A DNA stretch of 64,000 nt, taken from the NCBI RefSeq assembly GCF_027943255.1, contig NW_026562179.1, positions 5,396,501 through 5,460,500 on the forward strand. The letters run 5' to 3'. Shown one piece after another: positions 1-8,725 of the stretch. The position numbers were made by a program, and so were the translations under genes. Numbering within the stretch: the first letter of the stretch is position 1; each line of letters starts with the position of its first letter. The notes below the pieces were generated by a model that was not told the origin of the DNA, searched no databases, and was given only the letters and a program-made list of their open reading frames with translations. The stretch comes from Anastrepha obliqua. Lineage: Eukaryota; Arthropoda; Insecta; Diptera; Tephritidae.

Positions 1-1
1 A

Positions 2-199
2 GATCTGAATCCATTGGACTACAGTTTGTGGACAGGATTGGAGCACATGGCCAGTCGAAGACCTCACAGAAATTTGGAGAGTCCCAAACAATCTTTGGTT
101 CGAGCAGCATCGTCAATACCCGTGGAAACCGTGCGTATTGCTGAAGGACCTAAACGTTTGATGGCTTATGTAAAAGACAATGTTGACCATTTCGAATGA
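2..199 (+). pseudogene. C-terminal fragment of a Tc1/mariner transposase
   Basis: The reading frame enters from the window edge and stops at TGA 197-199. It begins DLNPLDYSLW, the block carrying the third catalytic acidic residue of Tc1/mariner transposases, and ends in the usual C-terminal pattern with a basic stretch followed by DHFE. The ending resembles the DD37D (maT-like) protein at 3786-4812. The catalytic N-terminal two thirds lie outside the window, so subfamily and integrity cannot be judged. Confidence 0.75.
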
Positions 200-252
200 A
201 AATTTAAAACTTTTGTTTTTAATATTTACATGAATGAAATGAACTAACTTCA

Positions 253-542
253 TTAAGGGGTTACATGGGTTTCGTCGGGTAAAAAAAGGGTAATTTTAAT
301 TTTTTTTCTATGTAAAAAATTATTTATTTAATTCAAGTTTTTTTCTGTCATGTAGATACATATTTAAAGAACAATTTCTGAAATTTTCAAAAAAAAAATT
401 AAAACTCCTCCTTTGTGACGTCATTTCCGGTGACCCCTCGAAAAAAAGGTGCGGCCGCGTTGTCATAACTCCTGACAGGAAGGAAAGAAACAAAAGTAAA
501 AATTGGAATTTTGGCAGACATTTTTCCAAAAAAATTAAAATT
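253..542. mobile_element. Possible truncated TTAA-type MITE
   Basis: An AT-rich non-coding block begins TTAAGGGGTTACATGGGTTT. This looks like the left end of a piggyBac-type miniature element (compare the complete one at 36913-37639). I found no matching right end in the next kilobase. The block directly abuts the broken transposase fragment at 543-805, so a later insertion or deletion is plausible. Short frames inside it have no recognisable content. Confidence 0.2.
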
Positions 543-805
543 TCGGTTGCTGCGAACGGCGACGAATCGATAATTGATGGTTATCAATAACACTGGCCGA
601 TACAGCTGCGATATTTTCTTCAGTTCGCATTCTACGTAAGCGTGTTGCTGGTTTTATGTCCAATAATGTAAATTTGGTTCTAAATTTAGTCACAGTAGCT
701 TGAATAGCCGCTTCAGTGGGTCGATTGAACTGACCATAAAATTTTTATATTTTTATAATAAAATTCAATGATTTGCAAGCGTTGTTCGCTTGTAAGACGA
801 CTCAT
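543..805 (-). pseudogene. N-terminal fragment of a DD41D (rosa-like) transposase
   Basis: Read on the minus strand from ATG 805, it starts MSRLTSEQRLQIIEFYY, the first helix-turn-helix region of rosa/DD41D-type mariner relatives. After an internal deletion it continues with a block containing TRLRRMRTEENIAAV and SIRRRSQQ, then stops matching near 543. The same order of motifs occurs in the longer N-terminal copy at 61220. No catalytic region remains. Confidence 0.65.
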
Positions 806-951
806 GGTTAAATTATTGACCAAACTGAAGATGTTTGACAGTGAAACAAAACACGAAACGTGCGTCAGCTGTTTAAACCAACTGTTTAAAAAGATAATAG
901 CTAAAAAATCACCCGTTATATGTATCTCGAGCTCTAACATTTATAAATGTA

Positions 952-2036
952 CAAGGGCGGTCCAATAAGTAACCGTGTCTGATAACAGAGGATGTGTGTG
1001 CTGTCATCTATCAAACGACGACAAAACAAATTTCAGACTGATTGATAGGTTAGTTTGGATTTGGCAGCTATTCCAGTAAGACGTATTGCGTGATTTTCAC
1101 TAAGATGGAAAAAGAGTAGTATCGTTCAGCAATTCCCTTTTTGTTTTTGGATGAAAAAAATGCGAAGAGATAAAGGCAAAATAGGATCCTGTCTGTGGGC
1201 ACACATCGCCATTTATGACCACTGTTAGATATTGGTTCAACGAATTTAAACGTGGGCGAACATCCGTTTTTGATAAGGAGCGACCAGTATGCCCGGCAGA
1301 CGTGGTTACCAAGGAAATCATTCAAAAAGTCCACGACATGATTCTAGCTGATCGACGAATAAAAGTGGGCGAAGTAACAATGGTAACGAGTTGGCAATGA
1401 AAAAATTGTCGGCCCGATGGATACCACGATGACTTATAAGCAACAACAAGCGGATGCTGCTGTTAATTTCGAAGCAGTGTTTGGAGCAATTTAAGCGAGA
1501 TCAGAAGAAATTTTTGCGTCGAATTGTCACCGTCGATGAAACCCGTATTCATCATCACACACCAGAAACTAAGCAATAATCAAAACAATGCTCCCCGTGA
1601 ATCTGCTCTAAACAAGGCGAAGACAGTCCCATCGGCCGGAAAAGTCATGGGGACAATTTTTTGGGATGCGAGCGGTGACATCCTCATGGATTTTTAGAAA
1701 AAGAAGGAACGATCACGGGACAATACTACAGCAAGTTATTGGATCGCCTTCACAAAAAATTGAAGGAGGCCGTATTCACCCGATTTGGCTCCCTTCGACT
1801 TTTTCTTGGTCCCTAACATGAAGAAATGTCTTGCGGGAACAAAATTTAGGTCAAACGAGGAAGTCATCGCCGAGATAGAGGCATATTTAAGAGAGTTCGA
1901 CAAATCCTATTTTTTGGAAGAGTTAAAAAATGGCCGGAGCGTTGGAAGAAGTTTATCTTTCCAAATAGACACTATGTTAAAATATTTTTTTAAATGGTGT
2001 CTTCATTTCTAACACAAGTACTTATTAATCCCCCCT
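952..2036 (+). mobile_element. Degenerate mariner element (DD34D family)
   Basis: The ends carry imperfect inverted repeats: GGGCGGTCCAATAAGTA on the left, and AAGTACTTATTAATCCCCCC on the right. The interior translates in shifting frames into mariner motifs in order: YWFNEFKRGRTSV, IQKVHDMILADRRIKV, a degraded FITVDET block, AKTVPSAGKVM, then LAPFDFFLVPN and FRSNEEVIAEIEAYL. An internal deletion near 1765 removes the HHDNAP block with the second catalytic Asp and joins the sequence directly to the last catalytic block. Several stops and frameshifts make it inactive. Confidence 0.8.
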
Positions 2037-2151
2037 CGTATACACTTCAGAATCTTTGCATTTTAGAATGCACATTTTCCGTCATTTCATCAAATTCACC
2101 CCGAGCTAATTTAAATCTTACTTCCCGCAGTTTAACTTCAATAGCATATGC

Positions 2152-3058
2152 AGGGTGGGCCATATAGCGTTTGCTTTTTGAACCACCTATTTTTTGAGAA
2201 TGGTAAAACAAATGACATGTCAAATGTGTTCATAATTTACTTAAAGGTTTGACATTTACGAAATGGGACGCCTTACGCTTGAACAAAATTGGGAAATATT
2301 GAAATTGACAAAGATGAGCATTTTTACCGAAAAATCATCTTTTCTGATGAAGCTCATTTTCACATCGGTGGCTACGTCAATAAGCAAAATTGTCGGATTT
2401 GGGGCTCAGAAAATCCACACGTTACTGTAGAGAAGCAAATGCATCCACAACGAGTCACTGTTTGGTGCGGTTTTTGGTCTGGCGGCATCATCGGGCCATT
2501 TTTTTCGAAAATGAGCGGGGAGTCGCGGTTACAGTAAATGGCGAGCATTACCGTGACATGCTCAACGAGTTTTTGTTTCCAAAAATTGAAGAGGATGACA
2601 TGGACGACATTTGGTTTCAACAGGACGGTGCAACTTGTCACACTGCCAAAGTTACACTCGAACTTTTGGCTACCGTTTTTGAAAACCGAATAATCAGGCG
2701 AAATTCCGATATCAATTGGCCGCCTCAGCGCTGTGATTTAAGCCCGTTGGACTATTTTTTGTGGGGAGCCGTTAAGAACAAATGCTATGCGAACCATCCA
2801 GAGACGATTGATGCTTTAAAACATGAAATCGAAGTTGCCATTCATGAAATTGGAGCCCAAACAATCGAAAATGTGCTTAAAAATGGGTTGATCGAATGAC
2901 CTACTGTAAAGCCAGTCGTGGCAGTCATTTGAACGATATTATTTTTCATTCATAAATGACAATATTCAATCTTCAAAATAAAAAAAAAAGTTTGAAAAAA
3001 TATTGATTAGTTCTTTTTTATAGCCGATTCAAAAAGCAAATTTTACATAGCCCACCCT
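2152..3058 (+). mobile_element. DD41D (rosa-like) element, internally deleted copy A
   Basis: Terminal inverted repeats are seen at both ends: AGGGTGGGCCATATAGCGTT on the left, and the complement of its start, ending TAGCCCACCCT, on the right. They lie next to TA-containing flanks as expected for Tc1/mariner insertion. A full-length relative would be about 1.3 kb, so roughly 0.4 kb is missing, mainly from the region encoding the DNA-binding domain. Copy B at 52296-57087 shares the ends but carries a different deletion. Confidence 0.85.
2263..2955 (+). pseudogene. DD41D transposase, deleted and frameshifted
   Basis: From ATG 2263 (MGRLTLEQNWEIL) the frame is cut by a deletion and resumes at HFYRKIIFSDEAHFHIGG, the first catalytic Asp block. 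Next come GYVNKQNCRIWG and QRVTVWCGFW. A one-base loss in a T run near 2500 shifts frame, after which EDDMDDIWFQQDGATCHTA and RCDLSPLDYFLWGAVK follow. There are 41 residues between the second and third Asp, the spacing that defines the rosa-type DD41D group. Another frameshift near 2880 precedes the C-terminus ending at 2955. Confidence 0.85.
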
Positions 3059-3691
3059 ATATTTCTTCGCTGATACAACGAATAAAGCTTTATATAATTG
3101 ATAAGGGAAACATATGGATGCTTGTTCCACTACAGTCGCGCTTGAGGATTTGTAAGAAACGAGATTATTCTTTAAACTCCAGCAAATCGTATAAATTCAG
3201 TATAGTATGTTTTAATAGACCGCCTTCCACACCTATGAGATAAATAAATATTGGTTTGCCTTGTCAATAATTTTCAAAAACATAGATCAATTTAGAACAA
3301 CACACTGTGATTTGAACGCCATTTACTTTCAATATGAGATATATACAAAGAAGATAAGTAATTATCGCACTCGTTACATGATATTGGGCTTTAACCACTA
3401 TTCCTTTGAAGATTTTCAATTTCATTCTAGTTAATTTTTATATAACAATTTTTTGAAATTTTCTCTTGAAGCAGTTAAAATATTAAACGCACTAATTGAA
3501 ACCCCTTGTGCACATATGTGAGCAGCACTCAAAACTTTTGCCCAAAGCAACATAAATACTCCTATAAATATTCGTCAGTGACCATGGACAGACTAAAGTG
3601 GAGAAAAATTGTTAACGAAGCTATATGCCACCAAGGATTGTGAAGCTAAGAAGATGATATTTAAGAATTATCTTAGCGAAGTGGATCTTAA
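3059..3691. other. Intronic spacer without recognised features
   Basis: AT-rich sequence lying between two transposons. I see no convincing coding frame, terminal repeat or RNA gene in it. Confidence 0.5.
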
Positions 3692-4976
3692 AGGGTGCAC
3701 GATATGAAGTGTTACCTATTCAAAACACCATAACTTTTTTGTGTGAAATTAGTTTTTATTGATTTCAAAGACAAAATTATTATATTCACTTTAGCTCGAT
3801 ATGGCCACCTTTTGCCTTGACTATAGCCTTCAAACAGTCAAAAAATGAGTTGCATGCTGCACGAATGTGATCTTGAGGTATTTTAGCCCATTCTAGTATA
3901 AGCGCTTTTTTCAGCGCATCCATACTGGCATATTTTTTAGTCCTTACCTTTCTCTCCAAAATGGACCAGATGGAATAGTCCATCGGATTTGCGTCTGGTG
4001 AATTCGAAAGCCATTGTGTGGACGAAATGAAGTGTGGAACATGATTTTTTAACCATTCTTGGTTCACACCAGCTTTATGAGATGGTGCCGAGTCCTTTTG
4101 GAACGTCTACGGCCGAAATGCTTGCGTGTCCACGGCTCTAAAGCAGCTTCTAAAACATTTTCCTTATAATAAGTCGCATTCACTTTGACACCAGGCTCGA
4201 TAAAAACGATTGGAGAGCGTCCATCAGCGGTCACTGCGGCCCAAACCATTACTTGCGATGGGAAATTTCTTCGAGTGGTCATACGTAGGCTCAAATTCTC
4301 GTATGAGCGTTCGGTCAAGTAAACACGATCGTTTTGAGTGTTTATGAACTGCTCAATTGGGAAATTTTTTTTCTTCAGAAAACACAATGTTAGGAAATTT
4401 GCCACGTTCGTGCAAGCGCAACCACTCCTTTGCTCTTTCGCACCGAACTTTTTTTTGTTGGGGTGAAAGATCATGTGCTTTTTGGAACTTGTAAGCCTTG
4501 ACCTTGAGCTCATTTTTCAATACACGTCGAATACTGTCTTGCGATATTTTCAGTTCTTTGGCCATTTTTCTTCCACTTCGACGTGGATTTCGTTCAAGTC
4601 GAGCCTTCAGTTTTCGAACCATTTCTGGCGTTGTTGCGGTTTTTTTGGTCCACCTCCATAGCGTTTTGCAATGCTACCAGTATCATTGTAACGTTTTATA
4701 GTGCGATACACAAACATTTTATTCACTTTGAGGTGACTGACTCACGAACAATGGCTGGTTGTGTTTTTCCAGCCAAATATAACGCAATCACACTATTACG
4801 TTTGAATTCCATCACAGATAAAAAAAATCAACAAAACTGAGATTCAAATGCTTTTGATGGCTTATAAATAATATTACATATTGAGCTGTCATTAGAACAA
4901 TTTTGACGTTGATGTCATGAGCTGTTTTACAGATACAAGCAGTGTGAAGTTGGTAACACTTCATATCGTTCACCCT
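3692..4976 (-). mobile_element. maT-like (DD37D) transposon, about 1.29 kb
   Basis: The two ends are inverted repeats of about 25 bp: AGGGTGCACGATATGAAGTG on the left, and the complement of AGGGTGAACGATATGAAGTG on the right. The length is normal for a full-sized maT element. It carries one transposase on the minus strand that spans most of the interior, so the element is structurally complete although the gene is broken. Confidence 0.85.
3786..4812 (-). pseudogene. maT-like transposase with frameshifts
   Basis: The start is ATG 4812 (MEFKRNSVIALYLAGKTQ). An early frameshift precedes the helix-turn-helix part (YRTIKRYNDTGSIAKRYGGG and RPRRSGRKMAKELKISQDS). The first catalytic block reads IVFSEEKKF, with Glu where Asp is expected. 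PSQVMVWAAVTADGRSPIVF follows. A second frameshift near 4100 falls just before the QKDSAPSHKAG block holding the second Asp. The last block is SPDANPMDYSIW. The second-to-third Asp distance is 37 residues (DD37D). It is inactive. Confidence 0.85.
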
Positions 4977-5330
4977 GTAGATGTTGTAGATGCAAGAAGA
5001 ATATACGTACATACATCTTTTCACGAAAATATGTTATCATAAGCAATGGCATTCTAATAAGCAGTTTTTTGGAGTCAAATATTGTTGTAATTTATTGCAG
5101 GACTTGTTTTGGTTATACTGTCAATTCTCTGTAGATATTTTGGGTCGTTATAATCGTCAAACAGAGCATGGACTAAAAAAAAGAGGTTGTCTGTAAAGTC
5201 TTTTTACTGACGATAGTTTAACGTGACAACGTCATAAGAAAATATTGATGGAATGGTTGCAATTTTCAAAACAAAATTTTAATTTTATTTGGTTGATAGA
5301 TATTTTGTATGGATATAGAGGAGGAGGTAA
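4977..5330. other. Intronic spacer
   Basis: AT-rich sequence with no convincing gene or transposon terminus. Short frames here have random composition. Confidence 0.4.
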
Positions 5331-5570
5331 ATGGAATTGCAATGGAATAGGTCAAGTTACATTTACATAAACGTGAAAAATGACGAAACATTTATCAAAT
5401 TCATGAAAGATATCTTCAATTTCGATTGTGCATCAGACGTTAATAAGTTAACAACACTAAGAGGCACCATCATCGATTTGCCTTTTTCAAAACACTTTAC
5501 ACTCGAAACACTCCCTTTCATTTCCTACTTTTTCTATCATCGTCCTATTCTCAACAGAGAAATGGTTCAT
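5331..5570 (+). pseudogene. C-terminal fragment of an endonuclease/exonuclease/phosphatase-like domain
   Basis: About 80 residues read IYINVKNDETFIKFMKDIFN, then TTLRGTIIDLPFSKHFTLET and LPFISYFFYHRPILNREMV. The order is a degraded GDFN-like position, then G-T-x-I-D-L-x-F-S, then a terminal Y-x-F-Y-H-R-P-I. It parallels the end of APE-type endonuclease domains, where S-D-H-x-P-I is usual. From memory, comparable domains are encoded near PIF1-type helicases of Helitron-like elements. That placement is inference. No helicase is visible here. Confidence 0.45.
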
Positions 5571-5585
5571 TACCATGCACATAGG

Positions 5586-5757
5586 AAGAAGGCATATGCA
5601 AATACAAGTATGTGAATTTATATACCTACATATGCGCATATACATACATATATATGCTCACTCAAGTAGGACAGAGCCAGATGTCGAACGTTGCCGAACG
5701 CGGGGGCCGATTGTGCTCTTTGTCGTTCGTTCCGCGCTCTCGCTTGCAGTTCAAGCA
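5586..5757 (+). repeat. Dispersed repeat copy 1 (second copy at 6336-6490)
   Basis: Begins AAGAAGGCATATGCAAATAC and contains a TATATACATA-rich stretch, then a GC-richer part ending TTCCGCGCTCTCGCTTGCAG. A second copy starts 750 bp downstream. Copy 1 directly follows the endonuclease-like fragment, so it is probably the 3' part of the same element. Confidence 0.6.
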
Positions 5758-5895
5758 CATTAGCTTACATTTGCTTGCGTACGGAATAGATTCGTATGTT
5801 TGATATGTCCATATGACTTGTATGCATCTTTACATATAGATTTGTTCTTTTTGAAAATTGCGCGAAATTGTATATGTATATGCATGTTTATATAT

Positions 5896-6184
5896 AAGGT
5901 TGTCAAAAAGGTCTTGCGGTATTTTTATTGAATTTTCAATTGTTCATAAAATTGGTTATAATAATGCGATTTAAGTCAAATATGCGCCGTTTTGTTCGAT
6001 GACGAGTTCCCAACGAGATGCCAACTTCATAATGCCCCTCTTATAGAAGCTCGCTTCCCTATTGTCAAAAAACTCGGAGAGCCAATTTTCACAGGACTCT
6101 CTTGTGTACAACTTCCGACTACCAAGCTCGTTCGCCATGGACAGAAATAGGTGGTAATCACTTGGTGCGAGATACGAACTATAC
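5896..6184 (-). mobile_element. Terminal fragment of a mariner (same family as 25896-27177)
   Basis: This stretch matches the left part of the mariner at 25896 with only about two substitutions in some 275 bp. It starts at the same terminal TAAGGTTGTCAAAAA. On the minus strand it encodes the C-terminus: LAPSDYHLFLSMANELGSRK to the end ELVIEQNGAYLT. The rest of the element is missing. Confidence 0.85.
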
Positions 6185-6335
6185 ATATATTAGTATACAA
6201 CATATCTTATAAGGTATATGGTAAATATTACCATACATTTTTTCCTTCATATATAATAAAAAAATTAATAATAATAACATTAAAACAACTTGGTTTTATT
6301 TTAAATTCAAGTAAATCAAATTAATAATAATCAAT

Positions 6336-6490
6336 AAGAAGGCATATGCAAATACAATTACGTGAATTTATATATGTACATATGCGCATATACATACATA
6401 TATACGCTCACTTAAGTAGGAGAGAGCAAGATGTTGAACGTGGCCGTTCGTTTGCTTTGTTCGTTCCGCGCTTTCGCTTGCAGTTCGTTC
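6336..6490 (+). repeat. Dispersed repeat copy 2 (first copy at 5586-5757)
   Basis: Starts AAGAAGGCATATGCAAATAC and follows copy 1 through the TATATACATA region to CGCTTTCGCTTGCAGTTCG. It then runs directly into an 18-bp tandem repeat. Copy 1 contains a short extra segment near 5700-5720. Confidence 0.6.
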
Positions 6491-6576
6491 AAGGTAACGG
6501 CAATGAGCAAGGTAACACTAATGAGCAAGGTAACACTAATGAGCAAGGTAACGACAAATGAGCAAGGTAACGACAC
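6490..6576 (+). repeat. 18-bp minisatellite, about five units
   Basis: Units of the form CAAGGTAACACTAATGAG are repeated head to tail about five times, with ACGGCA, ACACTA and ACGACAA variants. The array sits at the end of the dispersed repeat that begins at 6336. Confidence 0.85.
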
Positions 6577-7193
6577 ATTTTTTCGTGCGTGCAGCCGGCT
6601 AAATCGAATTATAAGACGTTATCACGTCAAAAATTTAATCGCCAATTTGGGTATACTGCCTCCATACAAGTACCAACACACTAGTTCACGATCATCCCAG
6701 ATCTTCAATTGATATTAATGCTGCTGTAAAGAAAAATAACGTTTTTTGGTTTTTGGCCTATTATTGAAGGTACGACATGCCACACAATAATTCCACGATA
6801 TTCTGGAGCAATTTTCCTGCCAACATCGCTGATTTAATGGCTTGGACAATTTTTTGTGGAACCACCTCAAAGATAGAATTTTTATAATTGAAACACTTGC
6901 AGCTTTCATAGATAATATTCGGGGCGAAATTTCTTCCTATATGAATGTTTTATTATTCCTAAATGTCAACTAAAATTAAAAAAAAAGACCACACCAGCGT
7001 TCATGTTTTGCGATCGAACAAACGAGCGATTAAGAGAAAGCTGACTTCGATTTCGTTGGCAAACGATAACTTTTAGAACTATTGCATTTATATTTTTAAA
7101 ATTTTGGACATCATTTTAGAAAACTTAATAAAATATGATTTCATTTTCATATGTTCCTAGGTCTATAGCAAACTAATTATGTTTTACATATAC
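6577..7193. other. Intronic spacer
   Basis: No recognised gene or transposon ends. A minus-strand frame around 6715-6909 has no family features I can name. Confidence 0.4.
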
Positions 7194-7763
7194 AGGGCCC
7201 GCCATCTATCGTTACGGATTTGAACTAGGTATTATTTGAAGAATGGTAACACTTAGCTGTCATCTGATTTGACAGAAAATTTGTTTTATTCTTCTGCTGA
7301 ACGAAAATGGTTGTGTATACGCTCATTTGGTTCCAACAAGATGGCGCTACTTGCCACACAGCGAATGCTACGATCAATCTTTTGCGCACTGTCTTCGAAG
7401 ATCGCATTATCAGCCGAAATTCTGATATCGTTTGGCCGTCTCGGAGCTGCGATTTGACGCCGTTGGATTATTATCTTTGGGGTGCCGTCAAAAACCAGTG
7501 TTATGCCAACAAACCAGCAAAAATTGATGCACTGAAGACCAACATACGCGATGTCATAGCTGAAATACAGCCGCATACAATCGAAAATGTGTTGAAAAAT
7601 TGGACCAATCGTATGGGATGGTGCATGCACATATGAATGAAGTTGTGTTCCATCATTAACCGGAAGGATTGTACTTCAAAATAAAAAAAACAGTTTGGAA
7701 AAATATTGAGTAGTTTCTTTTTTATAGCATTTTTAATTCCGTAAAGTTATATGGCGGACCCTT
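7194..7763 (+). mobile_element. Short DD41D element with perfect-looking termini
   Basis: Inverted ends read AGGGCCCGCCATCTATCGTT on the left, and the complement of AGGGTCCGCCATATAACTTT on the right. The 570-bp element has lost most of the transposase gene but keeps both ends and the region for the last two catalytic residues. It belongs to a different DD41D family from copies A and B, which begin AGGGTGGGCC. Confidence 0.85.
7307..7636 (+). CDS. 109-residue truncated DD41D transposase frame
   Basis: An uninterrupted frame begins at ATG 7307 and enters the catalytic core immediately: WFQQDGATCHTANATINLL, then SRSCDLTPLDYYLWGAVKNQ, then a C-terminal helical stretch ending NWTNRMGWCMHI. The second and third catalytic Asp are present with 41-residue spacing. 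The DNA-binding domain and the first Asp are deleted, so it cannot be a working transposase. The C-terminus ends early compared with copies A and B. Confidence 0.75.
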   Translation: MVVYTLIWFQQDGATCHTANATINLLRTVFEDRIISRNSDIVWPSRSCDLTPLDYYLWGAVKNQCYANKPAKIDALKTNIRDVIAEIQPHTIENVLKNWTNRMGWCMHI

Positions 7764-8014
7764 TATATGTTTGTATAATACATAATTCAGTAACTGTATG
7801 AAGGGAAACCCGAATACTGAATTTAGGAATACACTGCCAGAGAAGAGATAAGATTGTGTATTATTCAAAACCCAATTTAGGAATATATCCAGAAAAATTA
7901 TAAAAGCTGACAAGAAGCTTTGATTTTTAGAATTTGTTTGCATATAGGTTTGGAAATGAAGCATGCCTGCAGTGGTAGATTATAATACGTTTATATGAGA
8001 ACAGGTATGCTATA

Positions 8015-8725
8015 CAGGGTTTGATTGAAAAGTAATGATCCTTCCTGCGCGGAGCGTCTGCCAGGCGAATCGGCTGGTGGGGGAAAGTTATCGTTCGACC
8101 TTCCACTAGAAACCGATCCCAGTTAACGTCCCCGCAGTTAACATCGATCCGCGCGTGAAAGCTGTTTTAAAAGTGTGTTAGGATTTTGCAGTGGCGAAAA
8201 TGCAGCGATTAACCATGCTGATCATCTTTTTCGACTCTCGAGACATCGTCCACAAGGAGTTTATACCTCCAGGAAGCACTGTAAACGCGGCATTTTACAA
8301 AGAAGTGCTTCTTCGGCTGAAAAACCGCGTAGCCCGGGTTCGGCCCGACCTCGTCAACAATTGGACCCTTCATCACGACAATGCGACGGCGCACACCGCC
8401 TCCCTCTGCACCTCTGCATTGGCCAAGATGGCGGTTCCGGTGCTTCCCCACCCTCCATACAGCCCAGACCTGTCCCCTTCGGACTTCTTCTTGTTCCCGC
8501 GCCTGAAAAAAAATTGAAGGGGAGGCGTTTCGACTCCATCGAGACGATCCAAAAAACTGTGACAGCCGAATTGAACGCGATTCCGGCGGATGAGTTTAAA
8601 AAATGTTTCCTGCAGTGGTAGGACCGCTACCAGCGGTGTATTGACGCTCAAGGTTAGTTGCATAAGCCAAAAGGTTTAATAAAACTGCTTAAAAAAATAA
8701 GGCTCATTACTTTTCAATCAAACCT
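8015..8725 (+). mobile_element. Internally deleted mariner (DD34D), 0.7 kb
   Basis: Termini are inverted repeats: AGGGTTTGATTGAAAAGTAA at the left, and TTACTTTTCAATCAAACCTT at the right. A second, 3'-truncated member with start AGGGTGTGATTGAAAAGTAA is at 46657-46984. The interior encodes only the second half of the transposase. Confidence 0.85.
8191..8660 (+). pseudogene. Mariner transposase, N-terminally deleted
   Basis: Readable motifs are DIVHKEFIPPGSTVNAAFYK, LHHDNATAHTA (second Asp) and PPYSPDLSPSDFFLFPRLKK (third Asp). There are 34 residues between the two Asp, as in mariner. A frameshift at the poly-A run near 8510 separates the C-terminal part, FDSIETIQKTVTAELNAIP to WYRCIDAQG-like. 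The first Asp and the DNA-binding domain are missing. Confidence 0.8.

Noticed and set aside
399..593. Minus-strand frame with several aromatic residues
   Set aside because: It crosses a low-complexity A/T block and the edge of a broken transposase. No domain or start context supports it.
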